From NCBI GenBank assembly GCA_038200385.1, contig JBBPYA010000298.1:1-12542 (forward strand): a stretch of 12,542 bases of DNA, read 5' to 3'. This document shows, piece by piece, positions 1-7,397 of this stretch. Under the pieces are notes generated by a model. It saw only the letters and a program-made list of their open reading frames with translations. It searched no databases and was not told the origin of the DNA. The position numbers and the translations under genes are program-made. Each line of letters opens with the position of its first letter. Position 1 is the first letter of the stretch. The DNA comes from JBBPYA01 sp038200385. GTDB taxonomy: Bacteria; Actinomycetota; Actinomycetes; Mycobacteriales; Geodermatophilaceae.

Positions 1-589
1 GGCCGGTGCGGTCCCGTCCCCGCGGGTAGGCCCGGTGCACACCCGCGGCGACCACGGTGGCCACGACGGCCTTGAGGGCGTCGCCGGGCAGGTACACCGC
101 CGCGGCGTACGCCGTGGTCAGCAGCGATCCGGTTCCGGTCACGGCGGCCTGCACCGGGATCCCGATGGCGTACACGACGAGCATCCCGCCGACGACGTTG
201 GCGAGCAGGCCGACCGGGACGTGGTAGCGCCAGGGTCCCGCTCGCCAGGCCCCGCCGCGCTCGACGATCCAACCGATCACCGCCGCACCCACCAGGAAAC
301 CGGCCAGGTACCCCGCGCTCGGCCCGGCGAAGACGGCGAGGCCGCCGCGCCCCCCGGCCAGCAGCGGCAGGCCGGCGGCCACCAACGCGAGGAACGTCGC
401 CACGCTGAGGGCGGCCAGCCGGGCGCCGAGCAGGGAACCGGCGAGCATCACGCCGAGGGTCTGCAGGGTGACCGGCACCGCATTGCCGGCCAGCTGCAGC
501 TGGCCGGGCAGTCCGAGCACCGCGATCAACGCCGCGAACACCGCGATCCGGGCCAGGTCGCGGGCGGGCAGGCCGGGTGATCGCGACAT
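1..589 (-). CDS. bioY: BioY, biotin ECF transporter S component (3' end outside window)
   Basis: Integral membrane substrate-binding subunit for biotin. In this family it works alone or with an ECF energising module (ATPases plus a transmembrane T subunit); none of those genes lies in the window. Read on the minus strand, 196 residues are present, close to the usual 180-200, so only a short tail should be missing. The family signature VPVTLQTLGVMLAGSLLG lies at about residues 38-55, followed by a Gly-rich GLPLLAGGRGGLAVFAGPSAGYLAGF-like block at 73-98 (GPSAGY matching the family GPT-GY) and a C-terminal LPGDALKAV at 167-175. The rest is hydrophobic helices. The ATG at 589 is preceded by AGGAA with a 6-nt gap (TTCCT at 596-600 on the plus strand). 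No riboswitch or clear biotin-repressor operator was recognised upstream. Identity is firm; specificity for biotin is inferred from the family. Confidence 0.93.
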   Translation of the reverse strand, partial: MSRSPGLPARDLARIAVFAALIAVLGLPGQLQLAGNAVPVTLQTLGVMLAGSLLGARLAALSVATFLALVAAGLPLLAGGRGGLAVFAGPSAGYLAGFLVGAAVIGWIVERGGAWRAGPWRYHVPVGLLANVVGGMLVVYAIGIPVQAAVTGTGSLLTTAYAAAVYLPGDALKAVVATVVAAGVHRAYPRGRDRTG

Positions 590-679
590 GGCTGATTCCT
601 ACCGCATCCGGCCGACCGCATTGCGCAGCGCCCGGGAGAGGTGGTTTCCTGCCTCGGCTCGCAGCTACCGCTGCAGTGA

Positions 680-715
680 GTGATCGTCTAACTACTTTCA
701 GATACGGGTGATCGT
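680..715. repeat. Short direct repeat GTGATCGT in the divergent bioY/surface-protein spacer
   Basis: GTGATCGT occurs at 680-687 and again at 708-715, 28 bp apart, in the 118-bp spacer between the divergent bioY and the surface-protein remnant. The second copy includes the proposed GTG start of the remnant. The spacer also holds a comparatively AT-rich stretch (roughly 685-703), where promoters for either gene could lie, but I could not fit convincing -35/-10 pairs. An eight-base repeat may be chance, so a regulatory role is only a possibility. Confidence 0.25.
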
Positions 716-1671
716 GACTGGACCCGGTCCCGCCCCCCGTCCCGGCGCCGCTCGGGTGGACGCCGCCCTGCTCACCCTTGCGGCCCTGGTGATCGCCACC
801 GTGCTGACCGGGATCGCGCCGGCGGCGGCCGCGCCCGTCCCCACCGCGCCGGCGTCAGCGCCGCGCTGGTGGTCGTGCCGGTCGGGACCGACGGCAAGGT
901 CTCGCTGCTCAACGGATCGGGCCGCACCGACGCGCTGATCGACATCGTGGGCTACCACCCGATGTCCGGGGGGTCGAAGTACGCCTCCACCCAGCCGCAG
1001 CGCGAGGTGGACACCCGCATCACCGGAGATCCGCTGCAGGCCGGCCGGACCCGGACGCTGAGCCTCGACGCGGTGCCTGGCAACGCCTCCGGGGTGGTCT
1101 TGAACCTCACCTCGGTGCAGCCGGCCGGCGGCGGCTGGCTCACCGTGACCGCCGGCAGTGCCGCGCGCGGTGGCACGTCGTCGCTGAACCTGCGGGCCGG
1201 ACGCATCACGTCCAACCGCGCCTACGTCGGGATCTGCCCCGGGGGCACCGTCGACCTGTTCGCCTCGGTGTCCGGCGACGTCCTGGTGGACGTCGTCGGC
1301 TGGTTCGGCCCGACCGGTCTGCGCTACGTCCCCCTCCTGCCGATCCGGGGGTTCGACTCCCGGACCGGGCAGGGCGGCGCCAGCACGCTCGTCGGCGGGC
1401 GGCCCGAGACGATCAGCCTGCAGGCCGCCGGTCTGCCGCGGGCCGCCCGGCGGTGGTCATGACGACCACGGTCACGAACAGCACGGCCGCCACCCACGTC
1501 ACCGTCTGGGACAGCGGCGCGGCCGCGCCGGGCACGTCGGACCTGAACGGGTACCCGGGCGAGAACAACCGCGAACCTCGTGGTCGCCGGCATCTCCGGT
1601 GCCTCGGTGGACGCCCTGCTCGGGGGCGGCCGCAGCGACCTGCTCGGTGACGTCCTGGGGTACTTCCCTAG
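708..1671 (+). pseudogene. Frame-broken remnant of a secreted actinobacterial repeat-domain protein
   Basis: A GTG at 708 opens a signal-peptide-like N-terminus (AALLTLAALVIATVLTG, then an Ala-rich cleavage region). Near 840-868 the readable sequence moves to another frame, entering midway through a surface repeat: VVVPVGTDGKVSLLNGSG, then DIVGYHP. A nearly full repeat follows (DTR, VVLNLTSVQPAGGGWLTVTAG, TSSLNLRAG, VLVDVVGWFG), then the start of another (LRYVPLLPIRGFDSRTG). Near 1446-1450 one base appears lost (frame moves to VVMTTTVTNSTAATHVTVWDSG). Near 1568-1570 one base appears gained: dropping a C restores ENNANLVVAGISGASVD, ending at DVLGYFP. That last frame has no stop of its own before the facing gene. 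The family is a cell-surface repeat often fused to peptidoglycan or sugar-binding enzymes; no catalytic domain remains here. The first repeat lacks its front half, suggesting a deletion. Gene decay is my preferred reading; sequencing indels are the alternative. Confidence 0.7.
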
Positions 1672-2390
1672 CCGGCGCCGATCTCGAGGTCGACGACGAC
1701 CGGGCGGTGGTCGGAGGCGTCGGTGCGGACCACGGCAGACCTGGAGACCCGGACGCCGGAGGACACCAGGATCTGGTCCAGCCGGCGCATCGGCAGCCGG
1801 GCCGGGAAGGTCCGGCCGCCGCCCGAGCCGGCCGCCGTCCAGCCGTCGGTGAGCCGCGCGGTCAGCGCCGCCAGTTCCGGCTGTCCCGGCTCGGCGTTGA
1901 AGTCCCCGGCGAGCACCAGCGGGTCGGCGCCGGCCACCGCCTGGGCCACGGCAGCGGCCTGCCGGGTGCGCGCGGCCGCGGAGTTGTGCTGCAGATGCAC
2001 GCAGCCCACAGTGAATCCCCCCTCGATCTGGGCGAGGAGCAGGCACCGCGGTTCGGCCCGCGGCGGTACGGGCAGCCCGACCACCCGGTGCGCCAGGATC
2101 GGGGAGCGGGACAGGACGGCGTTGCCGTACTCACGCGGCGGGTCGCCGGGTGCCAGCGGCGCGGCTCGTACCGCGGGGCCGTACACCACGGTCATGGCCA
2201 GCCCGGTGGCGAGTTCGGCGGCCTGGTCGGCCCAGGCGCTGCGCGCCGACCAGTGCCGGTCGACCTCCTGCAGGCACAGCACGTCGGCGTCCAGGCGGGC
2301 CAGCAACTGCGCCGTACGCCGCAGGTCGACCCGCCCCCGTCGTCCGCGCCCGTGGGCGATGTTGGCGGTCGCCAGCCGCAGCCGGGTCAC
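1668..2390 (-). CDS. Endonuclease/exonuclease/phosphatase (EEP) family hydrolase
   Basis: A 240-residue single-domain, Mg-dependent phosphoesterase of the DNase I / exonuclease III / sphingomyelinase superfamily. All hallmark motifs are visible: ATANIAHG with Asn10, LCLQEVD with Glu42, YGNAVLSR (88-95), the catalytic GDFN (162-165), LDQIL with Asp205, and SDHRPV with the general-base His228. No signal peptide or membrane segment is seen, so it is probably cytoplasmic. The GTG start overlaps the TGA of the upstream phosphatase (GTGA, 4 nt), so the two are expected to be translationally coupled. The stop lies beside the end of the convergent repeat-protein remnant. The substrate (nucleic acid, sugar phosphate, phosphoinositide or lipid) cannot be told from sequence. 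Family assignment is strong. Confidence 0.92.
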   Translation of the reverse strand: MTRLRLATANIAHGRGRRGRVDLRRTAQLLARLDADVLCLQEVDRHWSARSAWADQAAELATGLAMTVVYGPAVRAAPLAPGDPPREYGNAVLSRSPILAHRVVGLPVPPRAEPRCLLLAQIEGGFTVGCVHLQHNSAAARTRQAAAVAQAVAGADPLVLAGDFNAEPGQPELAALTARLTDGWTAAGSGGGRTFPARLPMRRLDQILVSSGVRVSRSAVVRTDASDHRPVVVDLEIGAG

Positions 2391-4030
2391 CCGCTCGCGT
2401 GCAGGACCACCTCGACGGCCTGCTCCATCCGGGCCGTGCCGTCCCCGTTCTCCCGCGTCAGCTCCACCGCCAGCGCGGCCGACCGGCCCTGCATGCTCAG
2501 CGTGGCCAGCGCGTTGCCGAAGTACGGACCGCACACCTTCTCCCAGTCCAACGGCGGTGGCGGCACGTGGAACAGCCGGGCCCAGCGGTCGGTGACGGCC
2601 CGGGCGGCCCGGCTCCAGCCGACCCGGAAACCGACCTTCATGTAGCCGGGAACCTCGTTGTGCACCGGCGAGCAGGTCAGCTGGTAGACCCGGCTCGACA
2701 GCGGCTGCGGATACTTCGCCCGCGCGACGTAGGCGTGGTGCACGTCGCCGGACAGCACGCAGATCGTCGCCGGCGCCTGCGGCCCCGAACCCACCGAGGC
2801 AAACATCCAGCCGAGCCGCCGGAAGGACTGGTAGAACGCGGCCCAGTGCTCCATATCGGCGACCTGCCGGAACCGCTCCGACAGCCGGCCGACGAGGCGC
2901 CCGTCGTAGGCGGTGCACAGGTGCTCGTTCCAGGCCTCGGCGTCGTGCAGGGCGCGACCCATCAACCACGGCAGGGACGATCCGATGAGGAGGTGGTCGA
3001 TCTCGCCGACCGCCTGCTGCTCGAGCCACTCGAACTCGTGGTCGCTGATCATCGAGCGGTGCTCGCCGTCCAGGATCCGCCCGCACCGCGAGTCGATCAT
3101 CAGCAGCCGGATCCGGCCGAAGTCGCGCCGGTAGCTCCACCGGGTGCTCTTCGCGCCGTCGGCCTCCTTGTCCGCCTCCCGGGCGAACTCGCGCAGCGCC
3201 GACTCCCCGTCCTCGGCGGCCAGCATGGTGCTGAGCAGCTCGAGACCGGCCAGGTCCTCCGGCGCCAGATTGCCCAGGTGCTGGTAGATCCAGTACGACA
3301 TCAGGGCGCCCTCGATGCGGGACTGCCACCACGTCGTGGCCGCCATCGTGCGCCGCCAGGCCTTCGAGGTGTTCCAGTCGTCCCGGACGTCGTGGTCGTC
3401 GAAGATCATCGAGGTCGGGATCGTCGACATCAGCCACCGCGCGTCCGGGTCGGTCCAGGACTCCAGGTACAGGTGGGTGTACTCCTCGAAGTCGGCGACC
3501 TCGAGGTACGGCGGGCGCTGGACATCGCGGCGCTCCCGCAGGTAGGTCTGGGTGTGCGGGCTGGTCTCGTCGGCGTACACCTGGTCCCCGAGCAGGAGCA
3601 GCGCGTCGGGCCAGCTGTCCTCGGCCTGACCGGCCATCCGGGTGGCGAAGGTGTCCAGGGCATCCGGCGGCAGCTGCCGCTGGGGCGAGCCGGTGGCCGG
3701 GCGGGCCCACCGGCAGGAGCCGAAGACCACCTGGAACACACGCTCGCCACCGAGCGTGCGGATCCGGCTCGGCGGGTACGTCGAGCGCTCCTCCGGCCAG
3801 ACCCGGACAGCGGGACCGTCGGGGCCGTGCAGGTGTACCTCGTAGGGCACGGCGGTGTCCGGCTGCAGGCCGGTGACCACCACGATCGCGTAGTGGTGGC
3901 CGGCGACATGGAAGGTCCGTGCCGAGCAGCCGAGCACCTCGACCGTGCACGTCGAGTCGGTCTCGACCCACACCGTCGCGCTGGTCGCGTCGACGTGCCG
4001 GAGCAGAGGGCCTAGAACCAGAGCGGGCAT
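2387..4030 (-). CDS. PhoD-like phosphatase (alkaline phosphatase D family)
   Basis: A 547-residue metallophosphoesterase of the PhoD-like group, which hydrolyses phosphomono- or phosphodiesters using bound metals. An N-terminal beta-rich domain (about 1-95, starting PALVLGPLLRHVDATSATVW) precedes the catalytic domain. Metal-binding motifs are visible: FGSC (103-106), GDQVYAD (148-154), FDDHDVRDDW (210-219), and GDVHHAYVA (428-436) followed by TCSPVHN (452-458). Classical PhoD enzymes carry a Tat signal peptide; none is present here, so a cytoplasmic location is inferred. The ATG at 4030 is preceded by AGGGA with a 7-nt gap (TCCCT at 4038-4042 on the plus strand). It is first in a two-gene operon with the coupled EEP hydrolase and divergent from ftsY. 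No Pho box was recognised in the short upstream spacer. The substrate is unknown, so I give no symbol. Confidence 0.92.
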   Translation of the reverse strand: MPALVLGPLLRHVDATSATVWVETDSTCTVEVLGCSARTFHVAGHHYAIVVVTGLQPDTAVPYEVHLHGPDGPAVRVWPEERSTYPPSRIRTLGGERVFQVVFGSCRWARPATGSPQRQLPPDALDTFATRMAGQAEDSWPDALLLLGDQVYADETSPHTQTYLRERRDVQRPPYLEVADFEEYTHLYLESWTDPDARWLMSTIPTSMIFDDHDVRDDWNTSKAWRRTMAATTWWQSRIEGALMSYWIYQHLGNLAPEDLAGLELLSTMLAAEDGESALREFAREADKEADGAKSTRWSYRRDFGRIRLLMIDSRCGRILDGEHRSMISDHEFEWLEQQAVGEIDHLLIGSSLPWLMGRALHDAEAWNEHLCTAYDGRLVGRLSERFRQVADMEHWAAFYQSFRRLGWMFASVGSGPQAPATICVLSGDVHHAYVARAKYPQPLSSRVYQLTCSPVHNEVPGYMKVGFRVGWSRAARAVTDRWARLFHVPPPPLDWEKVCGPYFGNALATLSMQGRSAALAVELTRENGDGTARMEQAVEVVLHASG

Positions 4031-4121
4031 AGGTCATTCCCTAGCGCATGCCGGGTCCGCGGGCCACCCCGGGTCCCCGGCGCCGCCCGAACGACCCCGG
4101 GGCTCTGGGAGAATCGCGGGC

Positions 4122-5303
4122 ATGGAGTTCCTGATCATCGGTGCGGTCATCCTCGTGGTGCTGCTGGTCGCAGTCGCGTTGCTGGTCCAGCGCGGGCGCG
4201 GTATCGCCCGCCTGGACGACGGTCCGGAGGCGCCTTCGCGCGAGGCGCCCCCGCAGCCGGCGCAGCCCCCGCGGGACGCGGTGCCGGAGGTGCTCGCCCC
4301 GCTGGACGGGCTGCCGCCCCTCCCGCCGCCGGTCGAGGCGCCGGCCGGTGGGACCGCGGCCGAACCGGCCCTGGATGCGCCACCGCCATCGGCCGGCCGG
4401 CTGTCCCGGCTGCGCGACCGGCTTGCCCGGTCCCAGAGTTCGCTGGGCCGCGGGCTCCTCTCGGTGCTGTCCCGGGACCAGCTGGGCGAGCAGGACTGGG
4501 AGGAGATCGAGGACACCCTGCTCGCGGCCGATGTCGGCGTCGCCGCCACCGAGGAGATCGTCCGCCGGCTGCGCACCCAGGCCATGGTTGTCGCCTCCGG
4601 CAGCCCGGATCGGGTCCGCGAGCTGCTAGCCGCGGAGCTGACCGCCTCCCTCGGCCCGGACCTGGACCGCTCGCTGCGCACCCTGCCGCAGGACGGGCGC
4701 CCGGCCGTGATCCTGATCGTCGGCGTGAACGGGTCGGGGAAGACGACGACCTGCGGCAAGATCGCCCGCGTTCTGGTCGCGGACGGCCGCTCGGTCCTGC
4801 TCGGCGCGGCGGACACCTTCCGCGCCGCCGCAGCCGAGCAGCTGCAGACCTGGGGTGAGCGGGTCGGCGTGGACACCGTTCGCGGCCCGGAGGGCGCCGA
4901 CCCAGCGTCGGTCGCCTATGACGCGGTCCGGCAGGGGACACAGGCACGGGTGGACACCGTGCTGATCGACACCGCCGGCCGGTTGCACACCAAGGCCGGC
5001 CTGATGGACGAGCTTGGCAAGATCAAGCGGGTCATCGAACGCAACGGACCGGTCGATGAGACCCTCCTCGTCCTCGACGCCACGACCGGGCAGAACGGCG
5101 TGGTCCAGGCCCGGGTGTTCACCGAACTCGTGAACGTGACCGGCATCGTGCTGACCAAGCTCGACGGCACCGCCAAGGGCGGCATCGTGATCGCGGTCCA
5201 GCGTGAACTCGGCATCCCGGTGAAGCTGATCGGACTAGGGGAGGGCAAGGACGACCTGGCGCCGTTCGAGCCCGCCGAGTTCGTCGCTGGCCTGCTCGGC
5301 TGA
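4122..5303 (+). CDS. ftsY: FtsY, signal recognition particle receptor GTPase
   Basis: The membrane-associated SRP receptor, which pairs with Ffh and delivers translating ribosomes to the Sec translocon. It has 393 residues. Residues 2-22 form one hydrophobic helix (FLIIGAVILVVLLVAVALLV), and 25-92 are a Pro/Ala/Glu-rich linker in place of the long acidic A domain of E. coli FtsY. The NG domain follows: helical N domain about 93-185, P-loop GVNGSGKTTT (201-210), DTFRAAAAEQL (231-241), DTAGR (283-287), TKLDGTAKGG (345-354) and the closing GLGEGKDDLAPFEP (371-384). All GTPase motifs are intact. The ATG at 4122 is preceded by GGGAG at 4107-4111. A longer open frame reaching upstream overlaps the divergent phosphatase and lacks FtsY features, so it was not used. 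In many actinobacteria this gene lies close to amtB-glnK-glnD, as here. Confidence 0.97.
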   Translation: MEFLIIGAVILVVLLVAVALLVQRGRGIARLDDGPEAPSREAPPQPAQPPRDAVPEVLAPLDGLPPLPPPVEAPAGGTAAEPALDAPPPSAGRLSRLRDRLARSQSSLGRGLLSVLSRDQLGEQDWEEIEDTLLAADVGVAATEEIVRRLRTQAMVVASGSPDRVRELLAAELTASLGPDLDRSLRTLPQDGRPAVILIVGVNGSGKTTTCGKIARVLVADGRSVLLGAADTFRAAAAEQLQTWGERVGVDTVRGPEGADPASVAYDAVRQGTQARVDTVLIDTAGRLHTKAGLMDELGKIKRVIERNGPVDETLLVLDATTGQNGVVQARVFTELVNVTGIVLTKLDGTAKGGIVIAVQRELGIPVKLIGLGEGKDDLAPFEPAEFVAGLLG

Positions 5304-5308
5304 TTTGG

Positions 5309-5331
5309 AACGATCAGGTGAGGTGATCGTT
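5309..5331 (+). terminator. Hairpin just after ftsY (possible terminator or operator)
   Basis: AACGATCA at 5309-5316 and its exact reverse complement TGATCGTT at 5324-5331 flank a 7-nt loop, starting 5 nt after the ftsY stop. The position suits a transcription terminator. The stem is not GC-rich for this genome and no T-run follows, so it could equally be a protein-binding palindrome or an mRNA-stabilising hairpin. Confidence 0.45.
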
Positions 5332-5358
5332 GCCGAACCTCTCCTGTGTTGTGACGTG

Positions 5359-5396
5359 GGAGGGGCACGGCGGAGGCCGGAGGGGTACAGCGGAGG
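5359..5396 (+). repeat. Two tandem 18-bp imperfect repeats, 20-bp period
   Basis: GGAGGGGCACGGCGGAGG (5359-5376) is followed two bases later by GGAGGGGTACAGCGGAGG (5379-5396); 16 of 18 positions match. The 20-bp period is close to two helical turns. Both copies contain GGAGG, but no start codon in a supported gene follows at ribosome-binding distance, so they are not obvious Shine-Dalgarno sites. They lie in the 199-bp spacer between ftsY and the regulator gene. Function unknown. Confidence 0.55.
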
Positions 5397-5450
5397 TGGG
5401 GTTTCGGCAAGGCGCCGGCCCGGGCCGCACGTGAATGAAAGTCAAGAACC

Positions 5451-5482
5451 CTTGCCAAAGGTCTCTTGCTAAAGGGTCCTTT
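5451..5482 (+). promoter_or_regulatory. Repeat and palindrome upstream of the ArsR-type regulator (candidate operator)
   Basis: CTTGCCAAAGG (5451-5461) and CTTGCTAAAGG (5465-5475) are direct repeats with a 14-bp period and one mismatch. The second copy runs into a short palindrome, AAAGG-GT-CCTTT (5471-5482). A small inverted repeat, CAAG-AACC-CTTG (5443-5454), abuts the first. The cluster ends 20 bp before the regulator's GTG start. Winged-helix repressors of this class usually bind repeats or palindromes in their own promoter, so an autoregulatory operator is a fair inference. I see no convincing -35/-10 pair here. Confidence 0.35.
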
Positions 5483-5502
5483 CCTGTTCTGGCGTCGGCG
5501 AC

Positions 5503-6111
5503 GTGCCTCCACCCGTACCCCGGTCCGAGCCGAACGAGGGCCGGATCACCGACCCCATGGCGATCCGGGCGCTTGCGCACCCGACCCGGCTCGCGCTGCT
5601 GGAGATCCTGGCCGGCGAGGGCCAGGCCACCGCGACCCGCTGCGCGGAGCTGTCCGGACAGAGCGTGGCCAGCTGCTCGTTCCACCTGCGCAGCCTGGCC
5701 AAGCACGGCTTCATCGCGGCCGTGCCGGGGGCGGGCCGGGAAAGGCCCTGGCGGCTGACCTCGCCGACCCAGCAGCTGTCCCCCGACCGGCTGAACGCCG
5801 ACGGGCGGGCCGCGGCCGAGGCCCTCGAGGGGTTCTTCCTCGGCCAAGAGTTCGACCGCCTGCGCGCCTGGTGGGCCCGACGGGCGGACGCGACCGAGGT
5901 CGACCGGCCCTGGCACGAGGCGTCGCTGATGAACGGGGCCACCGCCTGGCTCACTCTCGCCGAGCTGACCGAACTCGAGGCCGAGCTGTACGACGTCGTC
6001 CAGCGCTACTTCGTGGCCCGGATCGGCGCCGGCGTACCGCCCGAGGGCAGCCGGCCGGTGCGGTTGTTCCTGGGCAACTCGGTCGGATTGCACAGCACCG
6101 GGCAATCCTGA
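5503..6111 (+). CDS. ArsR-type winged helix-turn-helix transcriptional regulator
   Basis: A 202-residue DNA-binding protein, probably repressing its own operon. The winged HTH spans about residues 18-88: ITDPMAIRALAHPTRLALLE, then ATRCAELSGQSVASCSFHLRSL as the recognition region and RERPWRLT as the wing. The C-terminal half (about 90-195) is helical, with Trp/Glu-rich segments, and resembles the longer PadR/ArsR-like drug-responsive regulators more than short metal sensors. No Cys-rich metal site like CVC is present, so a metal ligand is not supported. The GTG start lacks a visible Shine-Dalgarno and may be leaderless. The next in-frame ATG (5557) would remove the conserved ITDP, so GTG is preferred. 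Its stop overlaps the next gene's start (TGATG), so it is coupled to the MFS transporter, its probable target. Confidence 0.88.
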   Translation: MPPPVPRSEPNEGRITDPMAIRALAHPTRLALLEILAGEGQATATRCAELSGQSVASCSFHLRSLAKHGFIAAVPGAGRERPWRLTSPTQQLSPDRLNADGRAAAEALEGFFLGQEFDRLRAWWARRADATEVDRPWHEASLMNGATAWLTLAELTELEAELYDVVQRYFVARIGAGVPPEGSRPVRLFLGNSVGLHSTGQS

Positions 6112-7397
6112 TGGGTGCGCTGCGCGAGCCGCGTTTCCGCCGGCTGCTGGTCGGCTGGTCGCTGTCCAACTTCGGGGACAGCGCGCTGTACCTCTCGCTG
6201 GGGATCTGGGCCAAGGACCTGACCGGCAGCAACGCCGCGGCCGGGTTGATCTTCTTTGCCCTGGCCGTACCGGTGTTTCTGTCCCCGCTCGGCGGCCACC
6301 TCGCTGACCGGGTACGCCGCCGTCCCCTCCTGGTGGCCGCCAACCTGGTCGGCGCGGTCATGGTCCTGGCTCTGCTGGCCGTGTCCTCGGTGGCCCAGCT
6401 GTGGATCCTGTACGCCGTCGCCTTCGGGTACGGCGTCCTCGGCACCGTGATCGGCTCGGCCCAATCCGGGTTGCTGCGCGATCTGCTACCCGACCAGGAC
6501 CTCGCCGTGGCCAACAGCGCCCTGAGCACCATCGAACAGGGGCTGCGGATCCTCAGTCCGCTGGTCGGCGCGGGGATCTACGCCGCCTACGGCGGGGGAT
6601 CGCTGGCGGTACTCGCCTGTGGCACCTTCCTGGCCGCGACCGTGGCCCTGCTCACGGTCCGGGTCACCGAGTCCGACCCGCGCGCGCACCCTCGTGAGCA
6701 CTTCCGCCGCGAGTTCACCGCCGGCTTCCGGCACGTGCGGGCGACGCCGCAGCTGCTGCGGCTCGTGCTCGCCGTCGCCGTGGCGTTCGCGGTGCTCGGC
6801 ACCTACGACGGCATCGTGTTCGCCGTGGTCGACCAGGGCCTGGGCCGCGAGCCGGCCTTCTTCGGCGTACTGATGAGCCTGCAGGGCGGCGGCAGCATCG
6901 TGGGCGGGCTGACCGCAGCCCTGCTCGTACGCCGACTCGGCGAGACCCGCGCCGTCGGCCTGGCCTTCGTCACGTTCGCGCTCAGCAGTGCCGGGTTCGC
7001 GGCGTCGTCGCTGACGGTGGTCGCGCCCGCCGCGGTGCTCGGCGGTGTGGCCATCCCGTGGCTCATCGTCGGGTTCGTCACCGCCCGGCAGCGGCTCACG
7101 CCACCTCGCCTTCCGGGCCGGGTGAGTGCGGTCACGATCCTGTCGATGAACGGACCCCAGACGGTGTCCATCGCGCTCGGCGCCGCTCTGATCGGCGTCG
7201 TGGACTACCGGCTGCTCATCGGGGTCACGTCGGTCGTGATCGCGGCCAGCGGTCTGTGGCTGCTGCGCTACCTAGACGACTCCCTGGTGGGGCCGCACCG
7301 GGTGCCCGGCGCCGTACCGCCAACATCACAAACTGCGCACGAAACGCCCGTCCCGCCGCCCCACACCGCCCGTTCGACGACGGTTACCGGGGAGTAA
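6111..7397 (+). CDS. MFS transporter, probable drug or metabolite exporter
   Basis: A 428-residue major facilitator superfamily permease with about 12 hydrophobic helices, expected to export a small molecule using the proton gradient. The inter-helix motif A (LGGHLADRVRRRP, about 60-72) lies between helices 2 and 3, and N-terminal SNFGDSALYLSL (19-30) is typical of the enterobactin/macrolide-exporter branch. A charged central loop (TESDPRAHPREHFRREFTAG) splits the two six-helix halves, and the tail after about 400 is hydrophilic, Pro/Thr-rich and probably disordered. The ATG overlaps the regulator's TGA by one base, so expression is coupled and probably induced by the regulator's ligand. The substrate is unknown. 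The family call is firm; export rather than import is inferred from branch and context. Confidence 0.9.
   Translation: MGALREPRFRRLLVGWSLSNFGDSALYLSLGIWAKDLTGSNAAAGLIFFALAVPVFLSPLGGHLADRVRRRPLLVAANLVGAVMVLALLAVSSVAQLWILYAVAFGYGVLGTVIGSAQSGLLRDLLPDQDLAVANSALSTIEQGLRILSPLVGAGIYAAYGGGSLAVLACGTFLAATVALLTVRVTESDPRAHPREHFRREFTAGFRHVRATPQLLRLVLAVAVAFAVLGTYDGIVFAVVDQGLGREPAFFGVLMSLQGGGSIVGGLTAALLVRRLGETRAVGLAFVTFALSSAGFAASSLTVVAPAAVLGGVAIPWLIVGFVTARQRLTPPRLPGRVSAVTILSMNGPQTVSIALGAALIGVVDYRLLIGVTSVVIAASGLWLLRYLDDSLVGPHRVPGAVPPTSQTAHETPVPPPHTARSTTVTGE

Noticed and set aside
2150..4015. A 621-codon plus-strand open frame opposite the phosphatase.
   Set aside because: Its composition is Arg/Gly/Pro/His-rich with no recognisable domain. 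Long antisense open frames are expected at this GC content.
1668..4037. A single 789-codon minus-strand open frame joining the EEP hydrolase to the region over the phosphatase.
   Set aside because: Only its last 240 codons show protein family motifs. The upstream part is an Arg/Gly/Pro-rich shadow of the phosphatase, which has all PhoD-like motifs in the other frame. The GTG at 2390 is the natural start of the hydrolase.
4095..4102. CCCCGGGG palindrome in the ftsY/phosphatase spacer as an operator.
   Set aside because: An all-G/C octamer is expected by chance in such GC-rich sequence, and no second element supports it.
3945..4121. An N-terminal extension of FtsY from an upstream GTG.
   Set aside because: The added residues overlap the divergent phosphatase and do not resemble FtsY. 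The ATG at 4122 opens directly into the membrane helix and has a Shine-Dalgarno.
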